Source of the DNA: Shimia aestuarii
Lineage (GTDB): Bacteria; Pseudomonadota; Alphaproteobacteria; Rhodobacterales; Rhodobacteraceae
Direction: 5' to 3'
NCBI RefSeq assembly: GCF_900114635.1
Contig: NZ_FOTQ01000003.1
Span: forward strand, 248,138-312,137
Length of the DNA stretch: 64,000 nucleotides
How positions within the stretch are numbered: position 1 is the stretch's first letter; the number at the start of each line of letters is the position of its first letter. The notes beneath the pieces were generated by a model that searched no databases, had not been told where the DNA came from, and was given only the letters and a program-made list of their open reading frames with translations. Positions 34,063 through 43,337 of the stretch are shown in pieces. A program made the position numbers and the translations under genes.

Positions 34063-34901
34063 TGTTCCGGCTCCCTGAGGGGCAGGCAGATTTCGGTCAT
34101 CAGGTCCCGTGGCGGAGTGGTCATCGGGGAGTTGAGCGAGATCTCGTAACAGGGATCATCGGCGGGCAGTTCGCCCGAGTGCGGCAGCCATGTACCGTAG
34201 AACATGTCATAGGCCTTGGGCAGTTCGGCATAGGGGCCCTTGAAGGTCATGACCGCAACGCGTCCGCCGGGAAGGTGGCGCTGTTCCAGCCCTTGTGGGC
34301 TCTCCTCGCCGCGCCATTCGGCCCCGGCAAAGCTGGGCAGGTCGGCTTCGGGTGTGATGCTGGGGTCGTCGTGATACATGCCGATCATGTGGCCAAGCTG
34401 GGGCCATAGGTTGCGCGATTGGGCCAGCGCGGAGAAGGCATCAAAGCTGCGTCCGATCTGGTTGTAGGCGCCGGTATGGGGCAGGCCGACAAGGGTGCGG
34501 GGCGGGTCCGTGCGGATCGTCACGGGATGCATGGCGGGGGCCTTTCTGGTACGGGTGAGAAGCGGCGTCAGGGGACCGCCATTTTTGCGAAAACTGCTGG
34601 GCGAAAGGGTGTATTCCGCGCGGAAGGCGCGCGAAAAGCTGCGCAGGTTGTCATAGCCGACCGTAGAGGCGATGTGATCCAGCGCCATGTCGCTTTCCAG
34701 AAGCAGGTTGGCGGCGCGGTGCAGGCGCACGCGGCGCACGGCCTGTGCACAGGTTTCCCCGGTCATGGCGTGAAACACGCGGTGCCAGTGAAACCGTGAC
34801 AGCGCGGCGACGTCTGCGAGGCGATCCAGCGACAGGTCCTCGGCGGGGTTGTCGTGGATGTAGCGCAAAACGCGCATCAGGCGGTCTTCGTAGCTTTGCA
34901 T
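34059..34901 (-). CDS. AraC-family regulator with GyrI-like effector domain
   Basis: A 280-residue Rob-like regulator. The N-terminal AraC DNA-binding domain (about 1-105: YIHDNPAEDLSLDRLADVA and LDHIASTVGYDNLRSFSRAF) is followed by a GyrI-like ligand-binding domain (about 125-280: RTLVGLPHTGAYNQIG). It likely senses a small hydrophobic compound and controls itself and the adjacent GyrI-like gene. The start at 34901 has AAGGAAAC four bases upstream; the longer frame to 35000 runs into the accA promoter region. Confidence 0.87.
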   Translation of the reverse strand: MQSYEDRLMRVLRYIHDNPAEDLSLDRLADVAALSRFHWHRVFHAMTGETCAQAVRRVRLHRAANLLLESDMALDHIASTVGYDNLRSFSRAFRAEYTLSPSSFRKNGGPLTPLLTRTRKAPAMHPVTIRTDPPRTLVGLPHTGAYNQIGRSFDAFSALAQSRNLWPQLGHMIGMYHDDPSITPEADLPSFAGAEWRGEESPQGLEQRHLPGGRVAVMTFKGPYAELPKAYDMFYGTWLPHSGELPADDPCYEISLNSPMTTPPRDLMTEICLPLREPEQ

Positions 34902-35054
34902 TACAGTTTCCTTGTCACGTCCCAAGCCATGGCACAGGCCGATGTCACAAATCTTGCTGAGTTCATGGCGATCCCTGCCCTTGTCATCGGACCGTTGCAA
35001 TTACCCTTGGTCAAGGTCATATAGCGAGAGAAATAAAGTCGTCCGGAGTGCCCA

Positions 35055-36017
35055 ATGACCAACTATCTCGACTTCGAAAAACCGCTGGCCGAAATCGAAG
35101 GCAAGGCAGAAGAACTGCGCGCGATGGCGCGGCAGAACGAAGAGATGGATGTGTCCGAAGAGGCGGCGGCGCTGGACCGCAAGGCGGCCGCGCTTCTGGA
35201 TGAGCTTTACAAGGACCTGACGCCGTGGCGCAAATGCCAGGTGGCGCGGCATCCCGAGCGGCCCCATTGCAAGGATTACATCGAGGCGCTGTTCACCGAG
35301 TACACGCCGCTGGCCGGGGACCGGAACTTTGCCGATGACCACGCGGTCATGGGCGGTCTGGCGCGGTTCAACGACAGGCCGGTGATGGTGATTGGCCACG
35401 AAAAGGGCAACGACACCAAATCGCGCATCGAGCGCAATTTCGGCATGGCGCGCCCCGAAGGCTATCGCAAGGCCATCCGGCTGATGGAGATGGCGGACAA
35501 GTTCGGCCTGCCGGTGGTGACGCTAGTGGATACGCCCGGCGCCTATCCGGGCAAGGGCGCGGAAGAACGCGGCCAGTCCGAGGCGATTGCGCGCTCGACG
35601 GAAAAATGCCTGCAGATCGGTGTGCCGGTGGTGTCCGTGGTGATCGGCGAAGGCGGATCGGGCGGGGCGGTGGCCTTTGCCACGGCGAACCGAGTCGCGA
35701 TGCTGGAACATTCGGTCTATTCGGTGATCTCGCCCGAGGGCTGTGCGTCGATCCTGTGGAAGGATGCCGAAAAGATGCGCGAAGCGGCCGAGGCGCTGCG
35801 CCTGACGGCGCAGGACCTCAAGAAGCTGGGCGTCGCGGACCGGGTGATTGGCGAACCCAAGGGGGGCGCGCATCGGGACCGCGCGGCGACGATCAAGGCC
35901 GTGGGTGCGGCGATTGCCGGCATGCTCAAGGAAATGGACAACCAGGGGCCGAAAGAGCTGATCAAGGCACGGCGCGAGAAGTTCCTCGGGCTTGGCTCCA
36001 AGGGACTGGCGGCCTGA
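35055..36017 (+). CDS. accA: Acetyl-CoA carboxylase carboxyltransferase subunit alpha
   Basis: A 320-residue AccA that, with AccD, transfers carboxyl from carboxybiotin to acetyl-CoA, the first step of fatty-acid synthesis. Conserved AccA stretches include [20 protein letters not shown] [35 protein letters not shown] and [14 protein letters not shown]. The length is normal and the gene intact. The start at 35055 is the usual [10 protein letters not shown] form. Confidence 0.97.
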   Translation: MTNYLDFEKPLAEIEGKAEELRAMARQNEEMDVSEEAAALDRKAAALLDELYKDLTPWRKCQVARHPERPHCKDYIEALFTEYTPLAGDRNFADDHAVMGGLARFNDRPVMVIGHEKGNDTKSRIERNFGMARPEGYRKAIRLMEMADKFGLPVVTLVDTPGAYPGKGAEERGQSEAIARSTEKCLQIGVPVVSVVIGEGGSGGAVAFATANRVAMLEHSVYSVISPEGCASILWKDAEKMREAAEALRLTAQDLKKLGVADRVIGEPKGGAHRDRAATIKAVGAAIAGMLKEMDNQGPKELIKARREKFLGLGSKGLAA

Positions 36018-36075
36018 CCCCCTGAATTGACAGGTCAGGGCGGCGCGCTACACTCGGACACCGAGAGGCGTGCCC

Positions 36076-37065
36076 GTGACCGATACACCTGCACCAGAAA
36101 TCGTTGAGAGCGTTGATATTTCTGCGTTGTTTGGCCCCGACGGGGCGGCGCGGGACGCCTGTGTTGCGGCGCTATGGGATGGGTTGAGACGCACCGGGGC
36201 GGTGGTTGTCACCGGCTATCCGGATGCCGACAAGGTGGATGCGCGGGCGCGTGTGGGTCTCAAGGTATTCGACTTGCCCGAGGACACGCGTCGCGCGATC
36301 ACGACGCGACATATGGCGCCGGAAAACAGATTCTACTATCGGGGCCTTTGGCCGCGCAGTCCCGAGCGGCTTTTGCAGAATGACTTCTATGACGTGGGGC
36401 CGGAGCGACCGGCGCCGGGGCCGGATCTGCCGGGGATGGAGATCCTGAGCGAGCCGACGCCTTGGCCCGATCCGGAGCCGGAACCGGGGTGGCGGGCAAC
36501 CGTCCGGGCGCATTACGCGCATCTGAACCGGGTGGCGCAGGCCATGATCCTTTCCATCGGGCGGTCGGCGGGGTTTGACGAGGCGACGATCCGTGCCCGG
36601 TTCGAAGGGGATCATTCGACCCTGCGGTTTCTCAGCTATCCGGAGGGGGCGGCGGCGGCCGACCCGGCGGCGGGCGGTGCGGTTGTGTCCGCCGGGCGGC
36701 ATACGGATGCGTCGGGCCTTTCGCTGTTGTGGCAGGCCGCGCCGGGCTTGCAGGCCGAGGGGCCGGACGGGGTGTTCCGGGATATCCCGGTCCGTGAAAA
36801 TGCGATTTCGGTGCATGTGGGGGACGTTATGACCCGGCTGACGGATGGCGCGGTGCCCGCGACGCCGCATCGGGTGCTGAGCCGTCCAGGGCCGCGCCAT
36901 TCGGTCGGGTTTTTTCTTGAACCGGCGCTGACGGCGCCGGTGACCCCGGCCAGTCACGGGCAGGCGACCGGGGTTCGCGAGACCTATGGCTGGCAATTGC
37001 TGCAAACTTTCGCCGCGCGGGCACAGTGGAAGGGTGTGATCGCGGACCCGGACGACACGGCATGA
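36076..37065 (+). CDS. Isopenicillin N synthase-like 2OG-Fe(II) oxygenase
   Basis: A 329-residue non-haem iron dioxygenase. The iron ligands His and Asp are in GGRHTDASGLSLLWQ and the distal His in VPATPHRVLS, with the 2-oxoglutarate-binding Arg in GPRHSVGFFLEP. Domain order follows the DIOX_N plus 2OG-FeII_Oxy plan. Substrate unknown. GTG at 36076 is chosen because GAGAGG lies seven bases upstream; a GTG at 36070 is too close to that site. Confidence 0.85.
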   Translation: MTDTPAPEIVESVDISALFGPDGAARDACVAALWDGLRRTGAVVVTGYPDADKVDARARVGLKVFDLPEDTRRAITTRHMAPENRFYYRGLWPRSPERLLQNDFYDVGPERPAPGPDLPGMEILSEPTPWPDPEPEPGWRATVRAHYAHLNRVAQAMILSIGRSAGFDEATIRARFEGDHSTLRFLSYPEGAAAADPAAGGAVVSAGRHTDASGLSLLWQAAPGLQAEGPDGVFRDIPVRENAISVHVGDVMTRLTDGAVPATPHRVLSRPGPRHSVGFFLEPALTAPVTPASHGQATGVRETYGWQLLQTFAARAQWKGVIADPDDTA

Positions 37066-37103
37066 GCCATTGCGCCCGGCGGCGCGGCGGGTAGGCTGGC
37101 GCC

Positions 37104-38426
37104 ATGCTGGAGATTCTGAAACATCGGGATTTTGCGCGCCTGTTCGCAGCACAGGTGGTGGCGTTGATCGGCACCGGGCTGTTGACCGTGGCGCTGGGCC
37201 TGCTGGCCTATGATCTTGCGGGACCGGCGGCGGGGGCGGTGCTGGGCACGGCTTATGCGGTCAAGATGGTGGCCTATGTCGGCTTGTCCCCCATCACCGG
37301 CGCGCTGGTGGCGCGGCTGCCACGCCGCGCGGTGTTGATCGGGATGGACGTGGTGCGGATGGGGGTGGCGCTGTGCCTGCCCTTTGTCGAGACCGTGGGG
37401 CAGGTCTATGGGCTGATCTTCCTGTTACAGGCGGCTTCGGCCACGTTCACGCCGACCTTTCAGGCGACGATCCCGGATATTCTGGAAGACGAGGGGGCCT
37501 ATACGCGGGCATTGTCGCTGTCGCGCGTGGCGTATGATCTGGAAAACCTGCTGTCGCCGATGCTGGCCGGTTTGTTGCTCTTGGTGATGAGTTATCACGG
37601 TTTGTTCGTGGGGACGGCTTTTGGGTTTCTCGGATCCGCCCTGCTGGTGTGGCAGGCGCGGATACCGCAGCGTGGCAGCGATGTGCCGCGTCCGTTTCGC
37701 GAGCGGGTGACGCGGGGGATCTGGATTTACCTCAACACACCGCGTCTGCGCGGGTTGCTGGCCTTTAACATGGGTGCGGCGGCGGTCGGGGCCTTTGTGC
37801 TGGTCAACACGGTGGTGATGGTGCGCGAGACATATGGGTTGGGCGAAAGTGCGCTGGCCGTGGCGATGGCGGCGTTTGGCGCGGGCAGCATGGCAGCAGC
37901 GCTGATCCTGCCGGGGGTGCTGGAACGGTTGCGGGATCGCCGGGTGATGGCGTGCGCGGCGGTTCTACTGACGGTGCTGACCCTGGCACATGGGCTGTGG
38001 ATGGCCATGCAGGGACCGCTGGCCTGGGGGGTCTTCCTTGGCGTCTGGGCCGTGACCGGGGCGCTCTATTCGGCGGTGCTGACCCCGTCGGGGCGGCTGT
38101 TGCGGCGATCGGCCCACGCCGAGGACCGCCCGGCAGTGTTCACGGCGCAATTCGCGCTGAGCCACCTGTGCTGGCTGGTGACATATCCGCTTGCGGGATA
38201 TGGCGCCACCTATGGCTCGCTTTGGGGGGCGCTGGTGCTCATGGGGGCGATTGCCGCCGCGAGCACGGCGCTGGCGCTTTGGTTGTGGCGGGGGGAGCGC
38301 GTCGTGGAGCATGTGCATCCCGACCTGCCGGAGGATCATCCGCATATTCTGGAACATGGTGGACGACGGCATCGTCACGCGGTGGTGATCGACGATGAAC
38401 ACCGGGTCTGGCCAACACAGGGGTAG
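37104..38426 (+). CDS. MFS transporter with His-rich C-terminal tail
   Basis: A 440-residue major-facilitator protein with about 12 hydrophobic helices; the first is VVALIGTGLLTVALGLLAY, with the loop motif RLPRRAVLIGMDVVRM after helix 2-3. The family resembles the MdtG/EntS-like drug or siderophore exporters. After the last helix there is a cytoplasmic tail with nine His within roughly 30 residues (EHVHPDLPEDHPHILEHGG then RRHRHAVVIDDEH), suggesting metal binding. Substrate unknown. Convergent with the GntR gene across a repeat. Confidence 0.85.
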   Translation: MLEILKHRDFARLFAAQVVALIGTGLLTVALGLLAYDLAGPAAGAVLGTAYAVKMVAYVGLSPITGALVARLPRRAVLIGMDVVRMGVALCLPFVETVGQVYGLIFLLQAASATFTPTFQATIPDILEDEGAYTRALSLSRVAYDLENLLSPMLAGLLLLVMSYHGLFVGTAFGFLGSALLVWQARIPQRGSDVPRPFRERVTRGIWIYLNTPRLRGLLAFNMGAAAVGAFVLVNTVVMVRETYGLGESALAVAMAAFGAGSMAAALILPGVLERLRDRRVMACAAVLLTVLTLAHGLWMAMQGPLAWGVFLGVWAVTGALYSAVLTPSGRLLRRSAHAEDRPAVFTAQFALSHLCWLVTYPLAGYGATYGSLWGALVLMGAIAAASTALALWLWRGERVVEHVHPDLPEDHPHILEHGGRRHRHAVVIDDEHRVWPTQG

Positions 38427-38427
38427 T

Positions 38428-38493
38428 GGGGGGCGCTGCCCCCCGTCGCAGCGGGGCTGCGACTCCCCCCGGGGTATTTGGGGAAAAAGAAAG
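38428..38493 (+). repeat. G/C-rich intergenic repeat, copy d (most complete)
   Basis: GGGGGGCGCTGCCCCCC palindrome, then GTCGCAGCGGGGCTGCGAC stem, then TCCCCCCGGGGTATTTGGGG and AAAAAGAAAG. It fills the gap between the convergent MFS and GntR genes and gives the reference form for the family. Confidence 0.7.
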
Positions 38494-38498
38494 AGGGG

Positions 38499-39152
38499 TC
38501 AGCCGGCGAGCAGACGCAGCCCCTGGGTGACATCCGAGCGCACCGCGAGGCGCAGGCCGGGTTCGTCTCCGGCGCGCAGGGCGGCGATGATCAGGCGGTG
38601 GTAATGCGGCGGTTCGGTCTTGCGCAGCCGGCCATAGAGCGCGCGCATGGTGGGGCCGAGTTGCAGCCAGACGGTTTCGGCCATGGCAAGCATCGCCGGG
38701 GCCTGGGCGCGCAGGTATAGCGTGCGGTGGAATTCGAGGTTGGACTGAATATAGCTGACCGCGTCGCGCCGGGCGACCGCTTCGGCGACGTTGCCGTTGA
38801 TCGCCGTGAGTCGGTCGATCAGGGCCATGTGGGCGCGCGGCAGGGCGCGGCTGGCGAGTTCGACCTCGATCAGGGCGCGCAGGGCCGCAAGCTCTTCGAT
38901 CCGCTCGGGGGTGAGTTCCGGGGTGGAGACCCGGCCGGAGTTGGACAGGAACAGCGCGCCTTCGGCAACAAGGCGGCGCACCGCTTCGCGCGCGGGGGTC
39001 ATGGAGACATCGAATTCCTTGCCGATGCCGCGCAGTGTCAGGGCTTCGCCCGGAGAGAGGCGGCCATACATGATGCGCGCGCGCAAGGTGCGGTAGACGC
39101 GGTCATGGGCGGAGCTGGAAGGGTCCTGAGCGGAGCGGCCGGATGTGATCAT
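38499..39152 (-). CDS. GntR-family regulator (FadR/FCD subfamily)
   Basis: A 217-residue repressor-type protein with an N-terminal winged helix (about 15-75: RVYRTLRARIMYGRLSPGEA, MTPAREAVRRLVAEGAL) and an all-helical FCD ligand domain (about 80-210) with metal-binding-type residues in NLEFHRTLY and HYHRLI. Effectors in this subfamily are usually carboxylates. Two TGTGATCA elements lie at and just before its start, suggesting autoregulation. Confidence 0.88.
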   Translation of the reverse strand: MITSGRSAQDPSSSAHDRVYRTLRARIMYGRLSPGEALTLRGIGKEFDVSMTPAREAVRRLVAEGALFLSNSGRVSTPELTPERIEELAALRALIEVELASRALPRAHMALIDRLTAINGNVAEAVARRDAVSYIQSNLEFHRTLYLRAQAPAMLAMAETVWLQLGPTMRALYGRLRKTEPPHYHRLIIAALRAGDEPGLRLAVRSDVTQGLRLLAG

Positions 39153-39170
39153 GGGGTGAATGTGATCACA
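39144..39170. promoter_or_regulatory. Candidate GntR operator (TGTGATCA repeats)
   Basis: TGTGATCA at 39144-39151 overlaps the GntR start codon, and the perfect palindrome TGTGATCACA lies at 39161-39170. The two elements are 17 bases apart on the same face pattern, a plausible autoregulatory site for the FCD regulator. Inference from position and symmetry. Confidence 0.5.
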
Positions 39171-39196
39171 AAACCGCGCCGGGTCAATTGCGCGTT

Positions 39197-39892
39197 TCAG
39201 TCGCGGGTGAAACGGTACTTGTGCAGTTCCTGCCCCTGGTCGCGCAGCCAGCGGCGTGCCGTGTCATAGGGGCCGTGAATCCGGGTGACGGTGTTCCAGA
39301 AGGCGGGTGCGTGGTTCATCTCTGCAAGATGTGCAACCTCGTGGGCGGCAACGTAGTCGAGGATCTCGGGCGGGGCCATGACGAGGCGCCACGAGAACAT
39401 GAGCGCGCCACGTGACGAACAGGAGCCCCAGCGCGAGCGGGTATCGCGCAGGGTGAGACGGGTATAGGGGCGGCCAAGCCGGGCGGCGTAGTGATCCACG
39501 GCCTCGGCAAGCCGGTGGCGGGCCAGTTCGCGCAGGTAGCCCTGGAGGCGCGCACCCACGTCGTCGGCTTTGCCGGGGGCAGCAAGGGTGTCGGCGCCAA
39601 GCACGACCGAGCGCCCGGTGCCGGGGACAACCTCGCGGGGGCGGCCGGCCACGGGCAGCGTGGTGCCAAGGCCGACGGCGATGCGATCCGGGCTTTTGGC
39701 CTGTTGCGCGCGCAGCCAGTCGCGTTTTTCAAGCGCAAAGGCGAGGGCTTCGCGTTCGGACACGCCGGGGGGGATGGTCAGGGTCACGGTGCCGTCGAGT
39801 CGCGACACGCGCAGGCTGATCCGGCGGGCGCGCGGCGCGCGGCGCAGATTCACCGTCAGCGGCGGCGATCCGGGGAGGATATGTTGCGTCAT
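39197..39892 (-). CDS. YgjP/DUF45-type zinc metalloprotease
   Basis: A 231-residue SprT-like protein. The zinc motif is HEVAH in DYVAAHEVAHLAEMNH, with the third ligand His further on; RSRWGSCSSRGALMFSWRL is the DUF45 signature. The N-terminal half is a beta-rich domain (ARRISLRVSRLDGTVTLTIP). The physiological substrate is not known. It diverges from the FYDLN gene. Confidence 0.88.
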   Translation of the reverse strand: MTQHILPGSPPLTVNLRRAPRARRISLRVSRLDGTVTLTIPPGVSEREALAFALEKRDWLRAQQAKSPDRIAVGLGTTLPVAGRPREVVPGTGRSVVLGADTLAAPGKADDVGARLQGYLRELARHRLAEAVDHYAARLGRPYTRLTLRDTRSRWGSCSSRGALMFSWRLVMAPPEILDYVAAHEVAHLAEMNHAPAFWNTVTRIHGPYDTARRWLRDQGQELHKYRFTRD

Positions 39893-40003
39893 GCGCGCTC
39901 CTTGGCCGGTTGTCGCGTGTTACCCTTTGACACGCCGTTCCTGATATGGCAGGTGGCGCGGATCGTCGAGAAACAACTCACACCGAATTGAAGGGGATTA
40001 CCC

Positions 40004-40330
40004 ATGCCCAAAGAAGAATGGGGCGTCAAGCGCGTGTGCCCGACCACCGGCAAACGCTTTTATGACCTGAACAAAAACCCAATCATCAGCCCCTACACGG
40101 GCGATGTCGTGGAAGTCGAAGCCGGCAAGAGCCGGATGATCGCAGCTGATTCCGAGGATGCGGAAACCATGAAGGCAAAAGCCATGGCGTCCGATGATGC
40201 GGATTCGGTTCTGGAAGATGATGATTCCGTCGATCTGGACCTCGATGACGATGTTCTGGACGACGAAGAGGACGACGACATGTCGCTCGATGAGATCGCC
40301 GACGTTCCGAGCAATGACGACGACGAATAA
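40004..40330 (+). CDS. FYDLN_acid family protein (TIGR02300)
   Basis: A 108-residue alphaproteobacterial protein of unknown role. The N-terminal half carries the family signature GVKRVCPTTGKRFYDLNKNP with a CPxxG-type motif, perhaps part of a zinc ribbon. The C-terminal half is almost entirely Asp and Glu, so the protein is very acidic. Intact, with a hairpin after the stop and tRNA-Ala immediately downstream. Confidence 0.93.
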   Translation: MPKEEWGVKRVCPTTGKRFYDLNKNPIISPYTGDVVEVEAGKSRMIAADSEDAETMKAKAMASDDADSVLEDDDSVDLDLDDDVLDDEEDDDMSLDEIADVPSNDDDE

Positions 40331-40336
40331 TTTTGG

Positions 40337-40369
40337 CGGGGCGGGATTTTTTCGCTTGATCCCGCCCCG
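40337..40369 (+). terminator. Hairpin after FYDLN gene
   Basis: GGGGCGGGAT (40338-40347) pairs perfectly with ATCCCGCCCC (40359-40368) around a T-rich loop. There is no T tract on the 3' side, so it may be a weak terminator or an mRNA 3' stabiliser. Confidence 0.5.
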
Positions 40370-40416
40370 GCGAGCGCCTAAATAGCGCGTCACAAGCTGA
40401 CAAGCTTGGAAAATTT

Positions 40417-40492
<76 letters not shown>

Positions 40493-41116
40493 AAACCCTA
40501 CATACATTCCTGAAATGTTTCCAACGTGTTAAGCGGTAACCTGTTACCGTTTCGGCATCGTGTCACCGTTTTGGTAGAGGTCCGCGGTCACCTTCGTGTC
40601 ACCACGGGTGATGTGAACGGAGCTGTTGGAGTTGTCAAAACATAGCTCGTACCAATACTTCGGACACGCTCGGAAAATCGGTCAATTTGAGGCCTCCGTC
40701 AGATATCCGAGTCGGCTTATGAAACAGGTACGAGTTCGAAGTGATGCGCATGGCGCTGAGCGAAGAACTGGTTTTCACAGCTACTTCAAACGCGATAGCC
40801 GACATTTAACATGCCCAACATTCTAGCCCGGCACTGCATCAGCGCATCGCACCTCCGAAGCAATTTCGGACCCTAGCAACAAGTTGTTTTTCCACAGAAT
40901 GGCCGGACACTGGCCATTCTCTGCGACCGCGAGAACACCGAGTCGAAACGGCGGAAGCGGACTTTCAAATCGGGCTGGCAAGCCCAAACCTGAACCGGTC
41001 CTTCGCTGCGCCGCTGCCGAACTGGGAAGATGCGGACAAACCATCCCTCCGTTGTACTAATGCCAACGTCTGCTTCCAGTCTTTTGAAGTCAGTGGGGTT
41101 TTGAGTTGTTTGTTCG
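40493..41116. other. Non-coding stretch downstream of tRNA-Ala
   Basis: 624 bases with no convincing gene. Two GTGTCACC words lie in the 40560-40610 part, which looks like decayed coding DNA. From about 40860 there is a CCGGACACTGGCCATTC block and CTTCGCTGCGCCGCTGCC words of a kind often left in island junctions. The leftward FAD dehydrogenase ends at its right edge. I see no integrase here and no repeat of the tRNA 3' end. Confidence 0.5.
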
Positions 41117-42490
41117 TCAAGCGGCGGCCGCGTTTCCAGCGATACGCCCCAATACCACTGCCGCCAGCAGGCCGTTTCCGGATAGATACCCACTGTCTCC
41201 ACGACCGGACACACCGCAGGCAGCGCCGCCGCCTGCGAATAGGTTGGGGATTGGCAAGCCATCGCGGGTGATGACCCGCGCCGAGCTGTCAACTTGCAGC
41301 CCCCCCTGAGTGTGAAACAGCGCGCCGGTCACCCGCACGCCGCAATGGGGCGGTGAAAGACGTGTCTTTCCGAAGGTGCGTCCAAAGCCATCCGTGCCAT
41401 CGGTTGGGATATTATCCATGGTTTCTGAAAGTGCGTCGGCGGGCAGGCCAAGGGCATCGGCCAGTTCGTCCAGCGTATTGGCGGTTTTCACCGCGCCCTG
41501 CACTTCGGCGCGTTTGAAATCTTCGAACTGCCGCGCGATAGTGGCGATACGCGCATCAAAGATGGCAAAGGCCTCGCCACCGGGTTGCGACAGCACGGCG
41601 CGAGCGGCCTCGGAATAGCCCTGCGCCTCATTCCAGAAACGCTTTCCTGCGCGGTTCACTTGCACGCCGCCTTCAGTGATCGTGGCCCAGGTGATGAGGA
41701 TACCATGGGGGTGGGCCACGTTGCCATGGCCCTGATAGGCGCCCAGATGCCGGGTTGCCGCGCCAATCTGATCGGCCCAAAGCACGGCCTCGCCTTGGTT
41801 GCCATCATGGCCAAACCAAAGACCGCTTTCGATCTCGGGCATATGCCGGGCCACCAGCGCGCGATTGCCGCCAAAGCCGTTGCACGCAAGGATCAGGCGC
41901 TTGCAGCCGATGGTTTCCACACCGCCGTCGGGGCGACGTGCGGCGATGCCATGCACCAGGCCGTCAGCGAAAAAAAGCGTCTCGGCGCGGCGTGCGCAGA
42001 TGATGTCGACGTCTGCACGCTCGGCGGCGCTGCGCAGTGCGTCTATCAGTTCGGCACCCGCGCGCGTCGGCAGCCCGTGCATGCGGCGGCTGGAATGGCC
42101 GGGGTAATCGAAATCATCGACAACCGAGAAGGGCAGCCCATGCACCTCGGCAAGCCAGTCGATCACGTCGGCGGAATTCTGAGCCAGAAGGTCAACAAGT
42201 TCCTGATCATTTTCACCGTGAGCCTTGGCCTGGATATCTGCTGCGAACTGCGCCGGGCTGTCGTCAATGCCTACCGCCTGTTGCAGCTTGGTTCCCGCCG
42301 CCGGGATCAGCCCAGCCGAAAGAGCCGTGGACCCTGAAGGGATAGCATCGGCTTCGATGACCAGAACTTCCTGCCCGGTTTCCTTGGCTGAAAGCGCGGC
42401 GATCAGACCGCAGGCGCCCGCGCCGATTATCAGGAGCTCTACCTCAAGATCAAAGCGATCGGGGGGCGGCTTAACTGTCGGAACCGTCAT
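41117..42490 (-). CDS. FAD-dependent dehydrogenase (fumarate reductase/SDH flavoprotein-like)
   Basis: A 457-residue FAD_binding_2 flavoprotein. It opens with LLIIGAGACGLIAALSAKE (dinucleotide-binding), has the GSTALSAGLIPAAG substrate-side loop, and ends with NLFAGGGAACGVSGRGDSGYLSGNGLL, the second FAD contact. Relatives oxidise or reduce a C-C bond next to a carbonyl or carboxylate (tricarballylate dehydrogenase, ketosteroid dehydrogenase, fumarate reductase). It is the last gene of the leftward operon, overlapping the lyase gene by 20 bases, so it probably acts on an early or side intermediate of the same pathway. Confidence 0.85.
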   Translation of the reverse strand: MTVPTVKPPPDRFDLEVELLIIGAGACGLIAALSAKETGQEVLVIEADAIPSGSTALSAGLIPAAGTKLQQAVGIDDSPAQFAADIQAKAHGENDQELVDLLAQNSADVIDWLAEVHGLPFSVVDDFDYPGHSSRRMHGLPTRAGAELIDALRSAAERADVDIICARRAETLFFADGLVHGIAARRPDGGVETIGCKRLILACNGFGGNRALVARHMPEIESGLWFGHDGNQGEAVLWADQIGAATRHLGAYQGHGNVAHPHGILITWATITEGGVQVNRAGKRFWNEAQGYSEAARAVLSQPGGEAFAIFDARIATIARQFEDFKRAEVQGAVKTANTLDELADALGLPADALSETMDNIPTDGTDGFGRTFGKTRLSPPHCGVRVTGALFHTQGGLQVDSSARVITRDGLPIPNLFAGGGAACGVSGRGDSGYLSGNGLLAAVVLGRIAGNAAAA

Positions 42491-43337
42491 ACCGCGCCCC
42501 GTTCTTCAGCATCTCGTCGGTCCCGATCACGCCGTTAAGGCCGCCGAAATCAAACATTCGGTCGGCAAAGGGCTTGTTCGAGCCGTTGGTAGCCAAGCTC
42601 TGGTAATAGTCCAGCGCAGTCCGGGCCAGGGCACGGACAATACCGCCGGGAAAGATCACGATGGAAAACCCAAGTTTTTCAAGGTCATCCGCACCAGTGA
42701 TTGGTGTCGCTCCGCCCTCTACCATGTTAGCGAGAAGTGGCACGCGCGTAGCAAAGCGCGCTGCGACCTGTTCCAACTGCGCACGGTTTTGTGGCGCTTC
42801 GATGAAGAGCACATCTGCGCCCGCTTCAAGATAGGCCTCGGCGCGGTCTTCGGCGGCGGCAAAACCTTCAACTGCAATCGCATCGGTGCGCGCAATGATC
42901 AGCGTCTCGTCAGAAGCCCGAGCATCGGCCATCGCGGCAATCTTACCAACCATTTCCGAGGCCGGGATGAGCGATTTGTCGGCTAGGTGCCCGCAGCGCT
43001 TCGGATAGGTCTGGTCCTCCATCTGCAGGGCCGAGGCCCCGGCCCGCTCATAAAGCCGCATTGTGCGCTGCGCGTTGAGCGCATTGCCAAAGCCTGTGTC
43101 GGCATCAATGATCACAGGCAGCGCCGTGCGGTCGGCGATTAACGTCATCGTATCGGCCATCTCGGAAGCCGTGGTAAGGCCAATGTCGGGCCGTCCCAAC
43201 CGCGTGTAGGCCACGGCCGCGCCGCTGAGGTAGAGCGCCTCGAACCCTGCTGCCTCGGCGAGCGATGCTGTCAGCCCGTCATAAACTCCGGGCGCCACGA
43301 CGATTTCCTTGTTCTGAAGATGTTTCCCAAGGCTCAT
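42471..43337 (-). CDS. Isocitrate lyase/PEP-mutase family C-C lyase (dimethylmalate/methylisocitrate lyase-like)
   Basis: A 288-residue TIM-barrel lyase. The family catalytic loop KRCGH is at residues 113-117 with Cys115, and magnesium-binding Asp residues lie in IDADTGFG (78-84) and MEDQ. Proteins with this KRCGH loop cleave 2-methylisocitrate, 2,3-dimethylmalate or other 2-alkylmalates to pyruvate (or a relative) and a short acid; PEP mutases have a different loop. It overlaps genes on both sides. With the LeuC/LeuD pair across the promoter it mirrors the dimethylmaleate hydratase plus dimethylmalate lyase pair of anaerobic nicotinate breakdown. The exact alkylmalate is unknown. Confidence 0.85.
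   Translation of the reverse strand: MSLGKHLQNKEIVVAPGVYDGLTASLAEAAGFEALYLSGAAVAYTRLGRPDIGLTTASEMADTMTLIADRTALPVIIDADTGFGNALNAQRTMRLYERAGASALQMEDQTYPKRCGHLADKSLIPASEMVGKIAAMADARASDETLIIARTDAIAVEGFAAAEDRAEAYLEAGADVLFIEAPQNRAQLEQVAARFATRVPLLANMVEGGATPITGADDLEKLGFSIVIFPGGIVRALARTALDYYQSLATNGSNKPFADRMFDFGGLNGVIGTDEMLKNGARYDGSDS

Noticed and set aside
40493..41116. Possible integrase next to tRNA-Ala
   Set aside because: No frame longer than about 70 codons and no recombinase motif; the only complete recombinase is at 54723.
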